32,963 nt of DNA from the NCBI GenBank assembly GCA_003562535.1, contig PWUP01000245.1:1-32963 (forward strand), read 5' to 3'. Positions 7,770-15,783 of the stretch are shown here, in pieces (the first letter of the stretch is position 1; each line of letters starts with the position of its first letter). A program made the position numbers and the translations under genes. The notes under the pieces were generated by a model, which was not told where the DNA came from, did not search any database, and saw nothing but the letters and a program-made list of their open reading frames with translations. This stretch comes from Gammaproteobacteria bacterium (lineage in GTDB: Bacteria > Pseudomonadota > Gammaproteobacteria > Competibacterales > Competibacteraceae).

Positions 7770-9430
7770 GTTTTAGCAGCCGCCGCCGCCTCAACGCGCT
7801 TGGTAATCACATACTGCTGGGCGATGGACAAGACATTGTTGACTACCCAGTACAGTACCAAACCGGCAGGGAACCAGAGGAAGAAGATGGTGAACACAAA
7901 CGGCAGTGCCATCATCACCTTGGCTTGCAGGGGATCGGGGGGCGGTGGATTGAGTTTCATCTGAATGAACATGGAAGCCCCCATGATCAGCGGCAGAATG
8001 AAATAGGGATCGCGGGTGGACAAATCTTGAATCCACAGTATCCACGGCGCATGACGCAATTCCACGCTTTCCAACAACATCCAGTACAAAGCGATGAACA
8101 CGGGAATTTGCACCAGAATGGGTAAGCAGCCGCCTAAAGGATTAATTTTTTCCTTTTTATACAGTTCCATCATGGCCTGATTCAGCTTTTGCTTATCGTC
8201 TCCATAGCGTTCTTTAATTTGCTGAAGCTTAGGAGCGACTTTACGCATATTGGCCATAGAGCGGTAACTGGTCTCCGACAACTTATAGAACACCAGTTTG
8301 ATCAAAATGGTCAGAATCACAATCGACCAGCCCCAATTACCGACAAATGCATAAATTTTGTTCAATAACCAAAACAGCGGCTCGGCAATAAACCATAACC
8401 ACCCGTAGTCCACGGTACGAGACAGATACGGCGCTAAGGGTTCGAGCCGTTCTTGGATTTTCGGACCGACGTATAAACGACTGGAGAAGGTGGTCGATTC
8501 ACCAGGGGCAGCGGTCTGTTGTTCTAAACTCAGCATGCCCAGTACATAGCGCTCAGCACTCAGCGCCTGGGTGTAAAAATTATTAATCTCGTCTTGTTCG
8601 GGTATCCAAGCACCGAGGAAGTAGTGCTGAATCATCGCCACCCAGCCGCCGATGGACTGGGTGTCGAGATCCCGATCCGACATATTGCTGAAGCTGATTT
8701 TGTCGTAGTTTTTGTCAGGCGTGGAAATCACCCCTCCAGTGTAGGTGTAAACACCAAACTGGCGACCGCCCGGTGGTGGACGCCGCTGTAACTGGCGATA
8801 TTGCGTACCCCGCCACAGCGCTTCACTGGCGTTATCGACGCGGTGATCGACATCAATCACAAAACTATCGCGATAAAAGGTATAGATTTTAGTGACGGTG
8901 ATACCGGATTCATCCACCCAAGACATCGGCACTTCGAGCTTATCCTCTCCGGGCTGGAGCTCAAACTCGGTTTGTTCGGCTTGAAACAACTGGTGGTGAT
9001 CCGGAGCCGCGCCTTCGGAGGCAAGGAGACCCGACTGGGCGATAAACATGCGCCCACCACGATCCTCCATCAATGGGAAGGGACGATCAGGATCATCCTG
9101 TGACAAGGGGTAATTCAGCAGTTCTACGCGAACCAGCGTACCGCCTTGCAAGTCAATTTCAGCGTTGAACTGATCGGTCGTGACGCGAATACGCTGAGTG
9201 TCGGATTCAGCGGCGAGCGGCTCACGCACTTCCGGCCGAGTTAAGGTATCGAGGCCCTCCGCCAAACGCGGTACGCCCTCCGCATCAATACCCGGCTCGG
9301 TGGGTTGATCAGTTTGTTCAGCAACGGGCACAGGAGTGCGTTGCGGCATTTGTTCCTGCATCCAGGCATTCCAGATGAGGAACAGAATAAATACGAGAGC
9401 AATAATAAGAAAAAGTCTTTGATTATCCAT
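7766..9430 (-). CDS. yidC: Membrane protein insertase YidC
   Basis: The 554-residue inner-membrane insertase acts alone or with SecYEG to integrate membrane proteins. It has the gamma-proteobacterial architecture: an N-terminal helix ([20 protein letters not shown]), a long periplasmic beta domain (about residues 60-340), then the conserved five-helix core. The core shows WGWSIVILTILIKLVFYKL, a charged cytoplasmic coiled-coil loop (RKVAPKLQQIKERYGDDKQK), NPLGGCLPILVQIPVFIALYWML and FLWFPAGLVLYWVVNNVLSIAQQ. The ATG overlaps the yidD TAA (TAATG), and its stop overlaps mnmE. The neighbours rpmH, rnpA and yidD form the standard cluster. Confidence 0.97.
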   Translation of the reverse strand: MDNQRLFLIIALVFILFLIWNAWMQEQMPQRTPVPVAEQTDQPTEPGIDAEGVPRLAEGLDTLTRPEVREPLAAESDTQRIRVTTDQFNAEIDLQGGTLVRVELLNYPLSQDDPDRPFPLMEDRGGRMFIAQSGLLASEGAAPDHHQLFQAEQTEFELQPGEDKLEVPMSWVDESGITVTKIYTFYRDSFVIDVDHRVDNASEALWRGTQYRQLQRRPPPGGRQFGVYTYTGGVISTPDKNYDKISFSNMSDRDLDTQSIGGWVAMIQHYFLGAWIPEQDEINNFYTQALSAERYVLGMLSLEQQTAAPGESTTFSSRLYVGPKIQERLEPLAPYLSRTVDYGWLWFIAEPLFWLLNKIYAFVGNWGWSIVILTILIKLVFYKLSETSYRSMANMRKVAPKLQQIKERYGDDKQKLNQAMMELYKKEKINPLGGCLPILVQIPVFIALYWMLLESVELRHAPWILWIQDLSTRDPYFILPLIMGASMFIQMKLNPPPPDPLQAKVMMALPFVFTIFFLWFPAGLVLYWVVNNVLSIAQQYVITKRVEAAAAAKT

Positions 9431-9660
9431 TAACGCAGGTTCTGCTTGGCTTCAGGGACCGGGTCAACTCCCCCAGGATGCCAGGGGTGACAGCGAAGTA
9501 GACGTTTACCGGCTAACCACATACCTTTCAGCGCACCGAATCGTTCGATCGCTTCTATGGCATATTGGGAACAGCTCGGATAAAACCGACAATGATGACC
9601 TAGCCACGGACTAAACAGTAAGCGGTAGAGTCGGATCAAGGTCATCAGGATGATACGCAT
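9430..9660 (-). CDS. yidD: Membrane protein insertion efficiency factor YidD
   Basis: The 76-residue protein carries the YidD signature [19 protein letters not shown] followed by [19 protein letters not shown]. The N-terminal stretch ([16 protein letters not shown]) is amphipathic and suits peripheral binding to the inner membrane, where the family is thought to aid YidC-dependent insertion. The gene lies between rnpA (2 nt gap) and yidC (1 nt overlap), its standard location. Confidence 0.95.
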   Translation of the reverse strand: MRIILMTLIRLYRLLFSPWLGHHCRFYPSCSQYAIEAIERFGALKGMWLAGKRLLRCHPWHPGGVDPVPEAKQNLR

Positions 9661-9662
9661 CG

Positions 9663-10004
9663 TTAGGCTACGGCTTGCCAGTGCCGCGTTAGCGACGCGA
9701 ATAACTCATGATTAGCGCGATCGGTGAGCGCGGGTTTGCCAATAACGACAATATCCAGACCCACGAGTGCGCACTGTTGATGGCGAAAGCTTTCTCGGAT
9801 CAATCGTTTGATCCGGTTACGCACCACGGCAGAGCGGGCGCAACGGCGCGAAATCGCTAACCCCAAACGGGCTTGGAGTAAGTGGTTGTCGCGGCACAGC
9901 ACGGTAAAATAACCATCCGTTGATTTTCTCGCCTGTTTAAAAACGGACACGAAGTCCGCCTTAGTGTGCAAACGTGCTTGCCGAGGAAAACTTTGGGTGT
10001 CCAC
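9663..10004 (-). CDS. rnpA: Ribonuclease P protein component
   Basis: The 113-residue basic protein binds the RNase P RNA and assists 5' maturation of tRNA precursors. Typical blocks are [17 protein letters not shown] at the N-terminus, [30 protein letters not shown] containing the RNR motif, and [10 protein letters not shown] near the end. The start is a GTG at 10004, because the nearby ATG at 10008 is out of frame. Only 9 nt separate it from the rpmH stop, so the two are probably co-transcribed from the rpmH promoter. Confidence 0.95.
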   Translation of the reverse strand: MDTQSFPRQARLHTKADFVSVFKQARKSTDGYFTVLCRDNHLLQARLGLAISRRCARSAVVRNRIKRLIRESFRHQQCALVGLDIVVIGKPALTDRANHELFASLTRHWQAVA

Positions 10005-10013
10005 GCATTAGGC

Positions 10014-10148
10014 TCAAGGGGCGAGACGCACACGCCCCTTAGCACGGCGGGCTTTAATAATAGCCCGACCGCCTTTAGTCGCCATGCGAGCACGAAAACC
10101 GTGGGTACGTTTACGGTGGAGATTACTGGGTTGATAGGTACGCTTCAT
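10014..10148 (-). CDS. rpmH: 50S ribosomal protein L34
   Basis: This 44-residue gene is missing from the ORF track because of its length. It reads [20 protein letters not shown] and continues [19 protein letters not shown], ending RLAP, which is a textbook L34: very basic and of normal size. The ATG is at 10148-10146 and the TGA at 10016-10014. It leads the rpmH-rnpA-yidD-yidC-mnmE cluster and has a strong candidate promoter at 10183-10212. In most gammaproteobacteria the divergent neighbour is dnaA; here it is a metallophosphoesterase-acetolactate synthase ORF. Confidence 0.97.
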   Translation of the reverse strand: MKRTYQPSNLHRKRTHGFRARMATKGGRAIIKARRAKGRVRLAP

Positions 10149-10182
10149 GATTATGGTCGCCAGTTTAGACAAAAGACTGTCG

Positions 10183-10212
10183 AAAATACTTTGCTAAGCC
10201 TAAGTCTGTCAA
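10183..10212 (-). promoter_or_regulatory. Candidate rpmH operon promoter
   Basis: On the minus strand a perfect TTGACA (plus 10207-10212) is followed after 18 nt by TATTTT (plus 10183-10188). The implied transcript starts roughly 25-30 nt before the rpmH ATG. The perfect -35 element fits a highly expressed ribosomal protein gene. Confidence 0.6.
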
Positions 10213-10233
10213 GTCATACGGCTACGGTTTGCT

Positions 10234-10263
10234 TTGCAACCGTTAGTGGATTGCCGCTATTCT
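10234..10263 (+). promoter_or_regulatory. Candidate promoter for the metallophosphoesterase-ALS ORF
   Basis: TTGCAA at 10234-10239 and TATTCT at 10258-10263 are 18 nt apart. This puts transcription start about 25 nt before the ATG at 10295. It lies back to back with the rpmH promoter in a 146-nt divergent gap. This is a moderate pattern match only. Confidence 0.35.
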
Positions 10264-10294
10264 AAACCGTTTTACACAGTAAGATGGACTGTCG

Positions 10295-12808
10295 ATGTTA
10301 ACAATTATCCAGATCACCGATCTGCATTGGTATGCTGAACCGCATCGCTGCATGCGTGGAGCGGATGTCGATGCCAATTTAATGGCGGTATTGTCCCATA
10401 TTCGCCAGCAGCATGGATTGCCTGATGCGTTATTGGTCACGGGCGATTTAGTCCATGATGAGGCCGCCGCTTATGCACGCTTACAAAGTGTTTTGCATGA
10501 TTTTGGAGTACCCGCTTACTGCTTGCCGGGTAATCATGACGTGCCGCAGACCATGCGCACTCAGTTCAGCACGGGCACGCTGCAATGGCAACGTGAAATC
10601 ATATTGGGGGGTTGGCAAATTGTGATGCTGAACTCGTATGTTCCCAACAGCGCCAGCGGCTATCTTGCCGACACGGAACTGGACGCCCTGGAGCATCATC
10701 TGGCCATCGATCCCCAGCGTCCTGCACTGGTGGCTGTGCATCATCATCCGATTCCTACCGGCATTGATTGGATGGATGCACTGATGCTTGAGAATGCCGA
10801 GGCTTTGTTTGCGGTTTTAGACCGCTATCCGCAAGTACGCGGCCTGATTTGGGGCCACGTCCATCAATCCATGACCAGCCAGCGTGGCCCCATCAAGCTG
10901 CTGGGCACACCGGCAACCAGTTTTCAGTTTGTGGCCGATCAGGGAACCGCTGACCCTGAAACCACTTGGCCAGGCTATCGCTGGTTACAGCTCAGCCAAG
11001 ATGGCCAGTTGCACAGCGGTGTTGAACGGGTGCCGCCATCCGCTACCGAGCACACAACATCTCCCCCGCCCGCCAAAAGCGGTGCCGAGATGACCATTGA
11101 TATTTTAAATGAGCTGGGCGTCGAGTATATCTTCGGCCACACGGGTGGTGCCATCATTCCCCTACACGCCGCACTGAACGCACGGATGCTCCAAGGGCAG
11201 ACCGTACCCCGTTTTGTGCTGTGCCGCCAAGAGGGGGCTGCGGGTCACGCGGCTGAAGGTTACGCCCGAGCCAGTGGTCGAACCGGGGTCGCGCTGGTGA
11301 CTTCCGGGCCGGGTGCCACTAACTTGGTCACACCCATCGCCGACGCGCATAAAGATTCGGTGCCCTGCGTGTTCATCACCGGTCAGGTGCCTAGCGCCAT
11401 GCTGGGCAAGGACGCCTTTCAAGAAGTGGATATGGTAGGCATCACTCGGTCTATCTCTAAGCATAACTATTTGGTTAAGGACACGGCAGAACTGCCCGGC
11501 GTGTTGCGTCAAGCGTTTTTCATCGCCGGTAGTGGTCGGCCAGGGCCGGTAGTCGTGGATATCTGCAAGGACGCGCTCATCGGCCAGTCGCTCAGTTACC
11601 AAGAACCACGGCGTCTGCGGGGGTACCGCCCACGGGTCAGCATGAACCGCAGCGCTGCCGACCGGTTGCTGGCCGCGTTGCTGAACGCCAAACGGCCAGT
11701 CATTCTGGCCGGTGGCGGTGTGATCAGCGCCGAGGCGGGTCAAGAGCTGCGGCGGTTTGTGGATCGCCACCAATTGCCGGTGAGTCTGACCTTTATGGGC
11801 TTGGGTGCGATTCCACATGATCATCCGCTGTTTCTCGGCATGCCTGGTATGCACGGCACCGTGGCGGCCAATGGAGCCTTGCGCGAGGCGGATTTCATCC
11901 TGACTATCGGAGCGCGCTTCGACGACCGGGTCGCAGTGAGCGGATTTGGCCAAGGCATTGATCTTGCTCACGTGGACATCGACGCCACCGAAATCAACAA
12001 AATGGTGCCGGTACGCTACGCGTTGCGCGCCAATGCCCGTGACTTCCTGGCTTATGCCAACCAAACCGATCAGGCCCGCAAGGTCGGCGCTGACTGGTTG
12101 AATAAGTTGCATATATGGCAGCGCGACTGCGCCCCACAGTATCAGTCAGGTGGGCATTTCATCAAACCCCAACAATTCATCGAGGCCTTGTCTGAGTTGA
12201 CCCGCCAGACCAGCTTGGTAGTCACCGGTGTCGGCCAGCATCAGATGTGGGCGGCTCTGTTTTACAACTATCAGCAACCCCGGCAGTGGATCAGTTCTGG
12301 AGGGCTTGGGACTATGGGGTTCGGTCTGCCAGCGGCTATGGGAGCCTACTACGCTCGTCCCGACAAGACCGTGCTGTGCATCGACGGTGATGGCAGTTTC
12401 CAGATGAACCTTCAGGAACTGGCGACCATCGCCGCTAACCGCATTCCGGTCAAGGTGTTCATTCTCAACAACGGCTTTTTAGGCATGGTGCGGCAGTGGG
12501 AAGATATGTTCAACCAAGGCCATCATTACGAAACCTGTCTGGCCCGCACCGCCGACTGTGACCCGGCGTGTATTGACAGTCGGGAATGTCGAACCCCTAA
12601 CCCCAATTATCTGAACCTGAATAAAGTGTTTCCCGGGATCGAAACCGTGCGCATCACTCGTCCTGAAGACGTGCAGTCAGGCATCGAACGGGCGCTGGCC
12701 TACCCTGGCCCCTGCGTGGTTGATGTGTGGGTCGAGCGTACCGAAGACGTGCGACCGATGATCCCGCCAGGCGGCTCGTTGGCCGATAGTATTCACACGA
12801 TTGAGTGA
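10295..12808 (+). CDS. Fusion of CpdA-like metallophosphoesterase and acetolactate synthase large subunit
   Basis: A single 837-codon frame encodes two complete enzymes. Residues 1-246 are a class III cyclic-nucleotide phosphodiesterase/GpdQ-like domain with every metal motif: TDLH (D9, H11), GDLVHD (D51), GNHD (N80, H81), HHHP (H149-H151) and GHVH (H188, H190). Residues 247-261 are a Pro/Thr/Ser-rich linker. Residues 262-837 are acetolactate synthase, which makes 2-acetolactate for branched-chain amino acids. It shows SGAEM, LGVEYIFGHTGGAIIP, catalytic E313 in CRQEGAAGHAAEGYARA, SGPGATNLVTPIADA, DAFQEVDMVGI, and the thiamine diphosphate motif GDGSF (698-702) to NN (725-726). A four-cysteine insert lies at 748-765. 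No ilvN or ilvC follows. M266 could be an internal start, but no Shine-Dalgarno sequence precedes it. Each half is secure; whether the fused protein exists in the cell is not. Confidence 0.85.
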   Translation: MLTIIQITDLHWYAEPHRCMRGADVDANLMAVLSHIRQQHGLPDALLVTGDLVHDEAAAYARLQSVLHDFGVPAYCLPGNHDVPQTMRTQFSTGTLQWQREIILGGWQIVMLNSYVPNSASGYLADTELDALEHHLAIDPQRPALVAVHHHPIPTGIDWMDALMLENAEALFAVLDRYPQVRGLIWGHVHQSMTSQRGPIKLLGTPATSFQFVADQGTADPETTWPGYRWLQLSQDGQLHSGVERVPPSATEHTTSPPPAKSGAEMTIDILNELGVEYIFGHTGGAIIPLHAALNARMLQGQTVPRFVLCRQEGAAGHAAEGYARASGRTGVALVTSGPGATNLVTPIADAHKDSVPCVFITGQVPSAMLGKDAFQEVDMVGITRSISKHNYLVKDTAELPGVLRQAFFIAGSGRPGPVVVDICKDALIGQSLSYQEPRRLRGYRPRVSMNRSAADRLLAALLNAKRPVILAGGGVISAEAGQELRRFVDRHQLPVSLTFMGLGAIPHDHPLFLGMPGMHGTVAANGALREADFILTIGARFDDRVAVSGFGQGIDLAHVDIDATEINKMVPVRYALRANARDFLAYANQTDQARKVGADWLNKLHIWQRDCAPQYQSGGHFIKPQQFIEALSELTRQTSLVVTGVGQHQMWAALFYNYQQPRQWISSGGLGTMGFGLPAAMGAYYARPDKTVLCIDGDGSFQMNLQELATIAANRIPVKVFILNNGFLGMVRQWEDMFNQGHHYETCLARTADCDPACIDSRECRTPNPNYLNLNKVFPGIETVRITRPEDVQSGIERALAYPGPCVVDVWVERTEDVRPMIPPGGSLADSIHTIE

Positions 12809-12903
12809 CGAAAGCAGTCCATCCGATTGCCGATCACAAACATCCGTATCGTGCTGCTGCATAAGCTGCGCGGTGCACTCAACTATGGCTAAGGTTATGC
12901 CGC

Positions 12904-13548
12904 ATGAACATACTCATACTAGCTAGCAATAATCTAGGTAAAATACGCGAATTCAATCAACTACTCACTGAGTGGGCGATTGATGTCCGCCCGCAGTCGG
13001 AATTTGCCGTGTCGGAAGTCGCCGAAACCGGGCTGAGTTTTGTGGAAAATGCCCTAATCAAAGCCCGTCATGCCAGCCGCCACACGGGTTTGCCAGCGCT
13101 GGCGGATGATTCCGGCTTGGTGGTGGACTGCCTAAACGGTGCCCCTGGGCTGTATTCCGCCCGTTATGCCGGAGCCGATGCGGATGATGCGGCCAATCGG
13201 CGTAAGCTGTTGGCGGCACTGGCGGATGTGCCCGATACGGCTCGCAGCGCGAGGTTCGTGTGTGTGCTGGCCTTGCTGCGCCATGCGGATGACCCCCTGC
13301 CGTTGATTTGCCAAGGGGAATGGGCAGGCCGTATTGCCCAGGCCGAGCGCGGTGAGCACGGCTTTGGTTATGATGCACTGTTTGAAGTGCCCGAGCGTCA
13401 CTGTACCGCCGCCGAATTGCCCCCCAGCGAAAAGCAGCGCCTCAGCCACCGCGCCCAAGCCCTACAACATTTGCAACATCATCTCAGGCATAATCCCCAC
13501 CTATTGAATCCGGCCGCAGTGGCTGAGCACTGCCCCGATACCGATTAA
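12904..13548 (+). CDS. rdgB: XTP/dITP diphosphatase (non-canonical purine NTP pyrophosphatase)
   Basis: The 214-residue protein hydrolyses dITP, XTP and ITP to monophosphates, keeping deaminated purines out of nucleic acids. Family blocks are [16 protein letters not shown] at the N-terminus, [44 protein letters not shown], and [15 protein letters not shown] followed by [11 protein letters not shown]. It is slightly longer than the usual ~197 residues because of a C-terminal tail. AAGG about 10 nt upstream supports the ATG. Its codons are clearly less GC-rich at third positions than the acetolactate synthase segment that ends 95 nt earlier. Confidence 0.95.
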   Translation: MNILILASNNLGKIREFNQLLTEWAIDVRPQSEFAVSEVAETGLSFVENALIKARHASRHTGLPALADDSGLVVDCLNGAPGLYSARYAGADADDAANRRKLLAALADVPDTARSARFVCVLALLRHADDPLPLICQGEWAGRIAQAERGEHGFGYDALFEVPERHCTAAELPPSEKQRLSHRAQALQHLQHHLRHNPHLLNPAAVAEHCPDTD

Positions 13549-13565
13549 CCACCCAGGTTGTGTTC

Positions 13566-14969
13566 ATGAGTCATCACCCTAAACTCAAGCCAGTGACGGC
13601 ACCACCCGAGTTACTCGCGGCTCTGCAACAGCAGTTCAGTGAACGGCTGACTACCCGCAGCGCGATTCTAGAGCGCCACGGCAAGGACGAATCGTTTCAT
13701 CCGGGAGCACCACCCGATGCGGTCGTTTTCGCCCACAGCAGCGCAGAAGTCAGCACGGTGGTGCGTCTGTGCCAACAGTATGGTACTCCGATCATTCCCT
13801 TCGGCACCGGCACCTCCCTCGAAGGCCAGATTGCTGCCCTTTACGGCGGAATATGCATCGATCTGAGCCAAATGCAGCAGATTTTACGGGTCAGTGTTGA
13901 CGATCTCGACTGCACGGTGCAAGCGGGCGTAACCCGCAAACAACTGAACACCTATCTGCGCGATACAGGGCTGTTTTTCTCGGTTGATCCTGGGGCAGAC
14001 GCCTCGCTCGGCGGCATGGCCGCCACCCGTGCTTCTGGCACTAATGCCGTGCGCTATGGCACCATGAAAGACGTGGTGTTGGGGTTGACTGCGGTGATGG
14101 CCGATGGTCAGATTATCCGCACCGGTGGGCGGGCGCGTAAATCCTCAGCCGGTTATGATTTAACTCGTTTATTAGTCGGCTCGGAGGGCACTTTGGGGAT
14201 TATCACTGAGCTGACCTTGCGTCTCTACGGCCAACCTGAAGCCGTATCCGCTGCGGTGTGCCCGTTTCCTGAGTTACGCGCAGCCATTGATGCCGTGATT
14301 CAGATCATTCAGTTAGGCATTCCGGTGGCACGCATTGAACTGCTGGATGCACTGACCATGCAAGCGATTAATCGTTGGTCAAAACTCGACTACCCGGAAA
14401 CACCGACGTTATTTTTTGAATTCCACGGCAGTCAGCGCAGTGTGACCGAGCACGTTGAGCAGGTGCGTGAGATTACCACAGAGTTTGGCGTCACTGACTT
14501 CCGCTGGGCGGTGCATGAAGAAGACCGCAACGCCTTGTGGCAGGCACGCCACGACGCCTATTACGCCTCACTGGCTTTACGGCCAGGGTGTCAAGGCTGG
14601 CCCACCGATGTCTGTGTGCCGATTTCGCGCTTGGCCGACTGCATCCTCGCAACTCAGGCCGATTTACGCTCATCAACCCTATTAGCGCCACTGGTTGGCC
14701 ATGTGGGTGATGGTAATTTCCACTTGGTGTATGTGCTGAACCCTGAGGATCCCGCTGAATTGGCGGAAGCCGAACGGGTGAATACCCGCTTGGTGCAGCG
14801 GGCCTTAGCTATGGGAGGAACCTGTACCGGTGAACACGGTGTGGGCTATGGCAAGCTGCCGTTTTTAGCGCAGGAACACGGTGAGGAGGCGCTGGCGGTC
14901 ATGCGCGCCATTAAACAAGCGCTAGACCCGCAGCAGTTGCTGAATCCCGGCAAGTTGGTGCCCTTGTGA
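13566..14969 (+). CDS. FAD-binding D-lactate dehydrogenase (cytochrome)-like oxidase
   Basis: This is a 467-residue flavoprotein of the vanillyl-alcohol oxidase/GlcD superfamily. The N-terminal FAD-binding half shows IIPFGTGTSLEGQIAALYGG and FFSVDPGADASLGGMAATRASG, which is the form seen in D-lactate dehydrogenase (cytochrome, LDHD/Dld type) rather than in GlcD of glycolate oxidase. The C-terminal substrate domain has GHVGDGNFHLVYV and GTCTGEHGVGYGK with metal or substrate histidines. It probably oxidises D-lactate or another 2-hydroxy acid to the 2-oxo acid. The start is taken as the ATG at 13566, because CAGG lies just upstream; the track starts at the GTG at 13560. There are no GlcE or GlcF neighbours. 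The substrate remains inferred. Confidence 0.85.
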   Translation: MSHHPKLKPVTAPPELLAALQQQFSERLTTRSAILERHGKDESFHPGAPPDAVVFAHSSAEVSTVVRLCQQYGTPIIPFGTGTSLEGQIAALYGGICIDLSQMQQILRVSVDDLDCTVQAGVTRKQLNTYLRDTGLFFSVDPGADASLGGMAATRASGTNAVRYGTMKDVVLGLTAVMADGQIIRTGGRARKSSAGYDLTRLLVGSEGTLGIITELTLRLYGQPEAVSAAVCPFPELRAAIDAVIQIIQLGIPVARIELLDALTMQAINRWSKLDYPETPTLFFEFHGSQRSVTEHVEQVREITTEFGVTDFRWAVHEEDRNALWQARHDAYYASLALRPGCQGWPTDVCVPISRLADCILATQADLRSSTLLAPLVGHVGDGNFHLVYVLNPEDPAELAEAERVNTRLVQRALAMGGTCTGEHGVGYGKLPFLAQEHGEEALAVMRAIKQALDPQQLLNPGKLVPL

Positions 14970-14982
14970 TGGGGGTGTGGGT

Positions 14983-15783
14983 ATGAGCCCCCCCAGCGCG
15001 TCGTCTGAGGTTCACCTGCTGCAAGCGGCGCTGAGCGTCACCGCGCAACCGTTGCTTGCGGGGATAGAGCATTTATCCAGCGTTGATTCCACCAATAATT
15101 ATCTATTAGCGGCGGCTGAAACCGGTCAAGCCAGTGGCAGTGTGTGTCTCGCCGACTATCAGAGCGCTGGACGTGGCCGCCGTGGTCGCCAGTGGGTGTC
15201 CCCACCCGGCGGCAATCTGTATTTATCTGTGCTGTGGCGTTACCCCAGTCCACCGCCGCATTTGGCGAGTTTAAGCATTGCCACTGGCTTGGCCGTAGCT
15301 CGCACTTTACGCGATCTCGGGGTGGTGGCCATTCAACTGAAATGGCCTAATGATGTGATCTGGTATGGGCGTAAACTGGGCGGCTTATTACTTGAAACCC
15401 GCAGCGGCTCGGAGTGTGTGGTGGTTGCAGGCATTGGCTTAAATTTACGCATGCCGCCCCAACAGGCGGGGATCGACCAACCGTGGACGGATTTAACCAC
15501 GATTTTGGATACCTCATGCCCACCCCGTCCGCTACTGGTTGCCGAATTACTCAATCGGCTGTTACCGTTGTATCATCATTACCCCCAATACCGTGAAGAT
15601 TGTGCCGCAGCCTGGGCAGAATTCGATGCCTTAGCCGATCAACCCGTGTGCATTGATGATCAAGGTCAAACCCTAGAGGGTATCGCCCGAGGTGTGGATC
15701 AAGCCGGTCAACTGCGGGTTGCGACTGCCCAAGGACTGCGTATTTTCAACAGCGGCGAAGTCACCGTTCGGAGCGTTGTATGA
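14983..15783 (+). CDS. birA: Biotin--[acetyl-CoA-carboxylase] ligase, lacking the DNA-binding domain
   Basis: The 266-residue enzyme makes biotinyl-AMP and transfers biotin to the carrier protein of acetyl-CoA carboxylase. Visible motifs are SVDSTNNYLLAAA, the biotin/AMP-binding loop SAGRGRRGRQWVSPPGGNLYLSV, LKWPNDVIWYGRKLGGLLLE and VVAGIGLNLRM. The C-terminal SH3-like domain ends in LRIFNSGEVTVR. The N-terminus has no winged-helix region, so this is a monofunctional class I ligase that cannot act as the E. coli-type bio operon repressor. ATG 14983 is preferred; GTG 14977 is two codons upstream. Its stop overlaps the coaX ATG, a common BirA-CoaX arrangement. Confidence 0.93.
   Translation: MSPPSASSEVHLLQAALSVTAQPLLAGIEHLSSVDSTNNYLLAAAETGQASGSVCLADYQSAGRGRRGRQWVSPPGGNLYLSVLWRYPSPPPHLASLSIATGLAVARTLRDLGVVAIQLKWPNDVIWYGRKLGGLLLETRSGSECVVVAGIGLNLRMPPQQAGIDQPWTDLTTILDTSCPPRPLLVAELLNRLLPLYHHYPQYREDCAAAWAEFDALADQPVCIDDQGQTLEGIARGVDQAGQLRVATAQGLRIFNSGEVTVRSVV

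Noticed and set aside
10270-10278. TTTTACACA as a DnaA box marking oriC
   Set aside because: It is a single site with one mismatch to TTATNCACA. There is no second box, no AT-rich unwinding region and no dnaA nearby.
11162-12112. 316-residue minus-strand ORF in the track
   Set aside because: It is a shadow of the synthase coding frame with no recognisable domain, and its composition follows from the complementary strand.
11090-12808. Acetolactate synthase as a separate gene starting at internal ATG 11090
   Set aside because: No Shine-Dalgarno sequence precedes this ATG. It would also remove the conserved SGAE segment that begins the domain, while the upstream frame is fully open. It is kept as an alternative only.
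12809-12903. Remnant of an ilvN-like gene after the synthase
   Set aside because: The 95-nt gap is too short, and its translations show no ACT-domain similarity.
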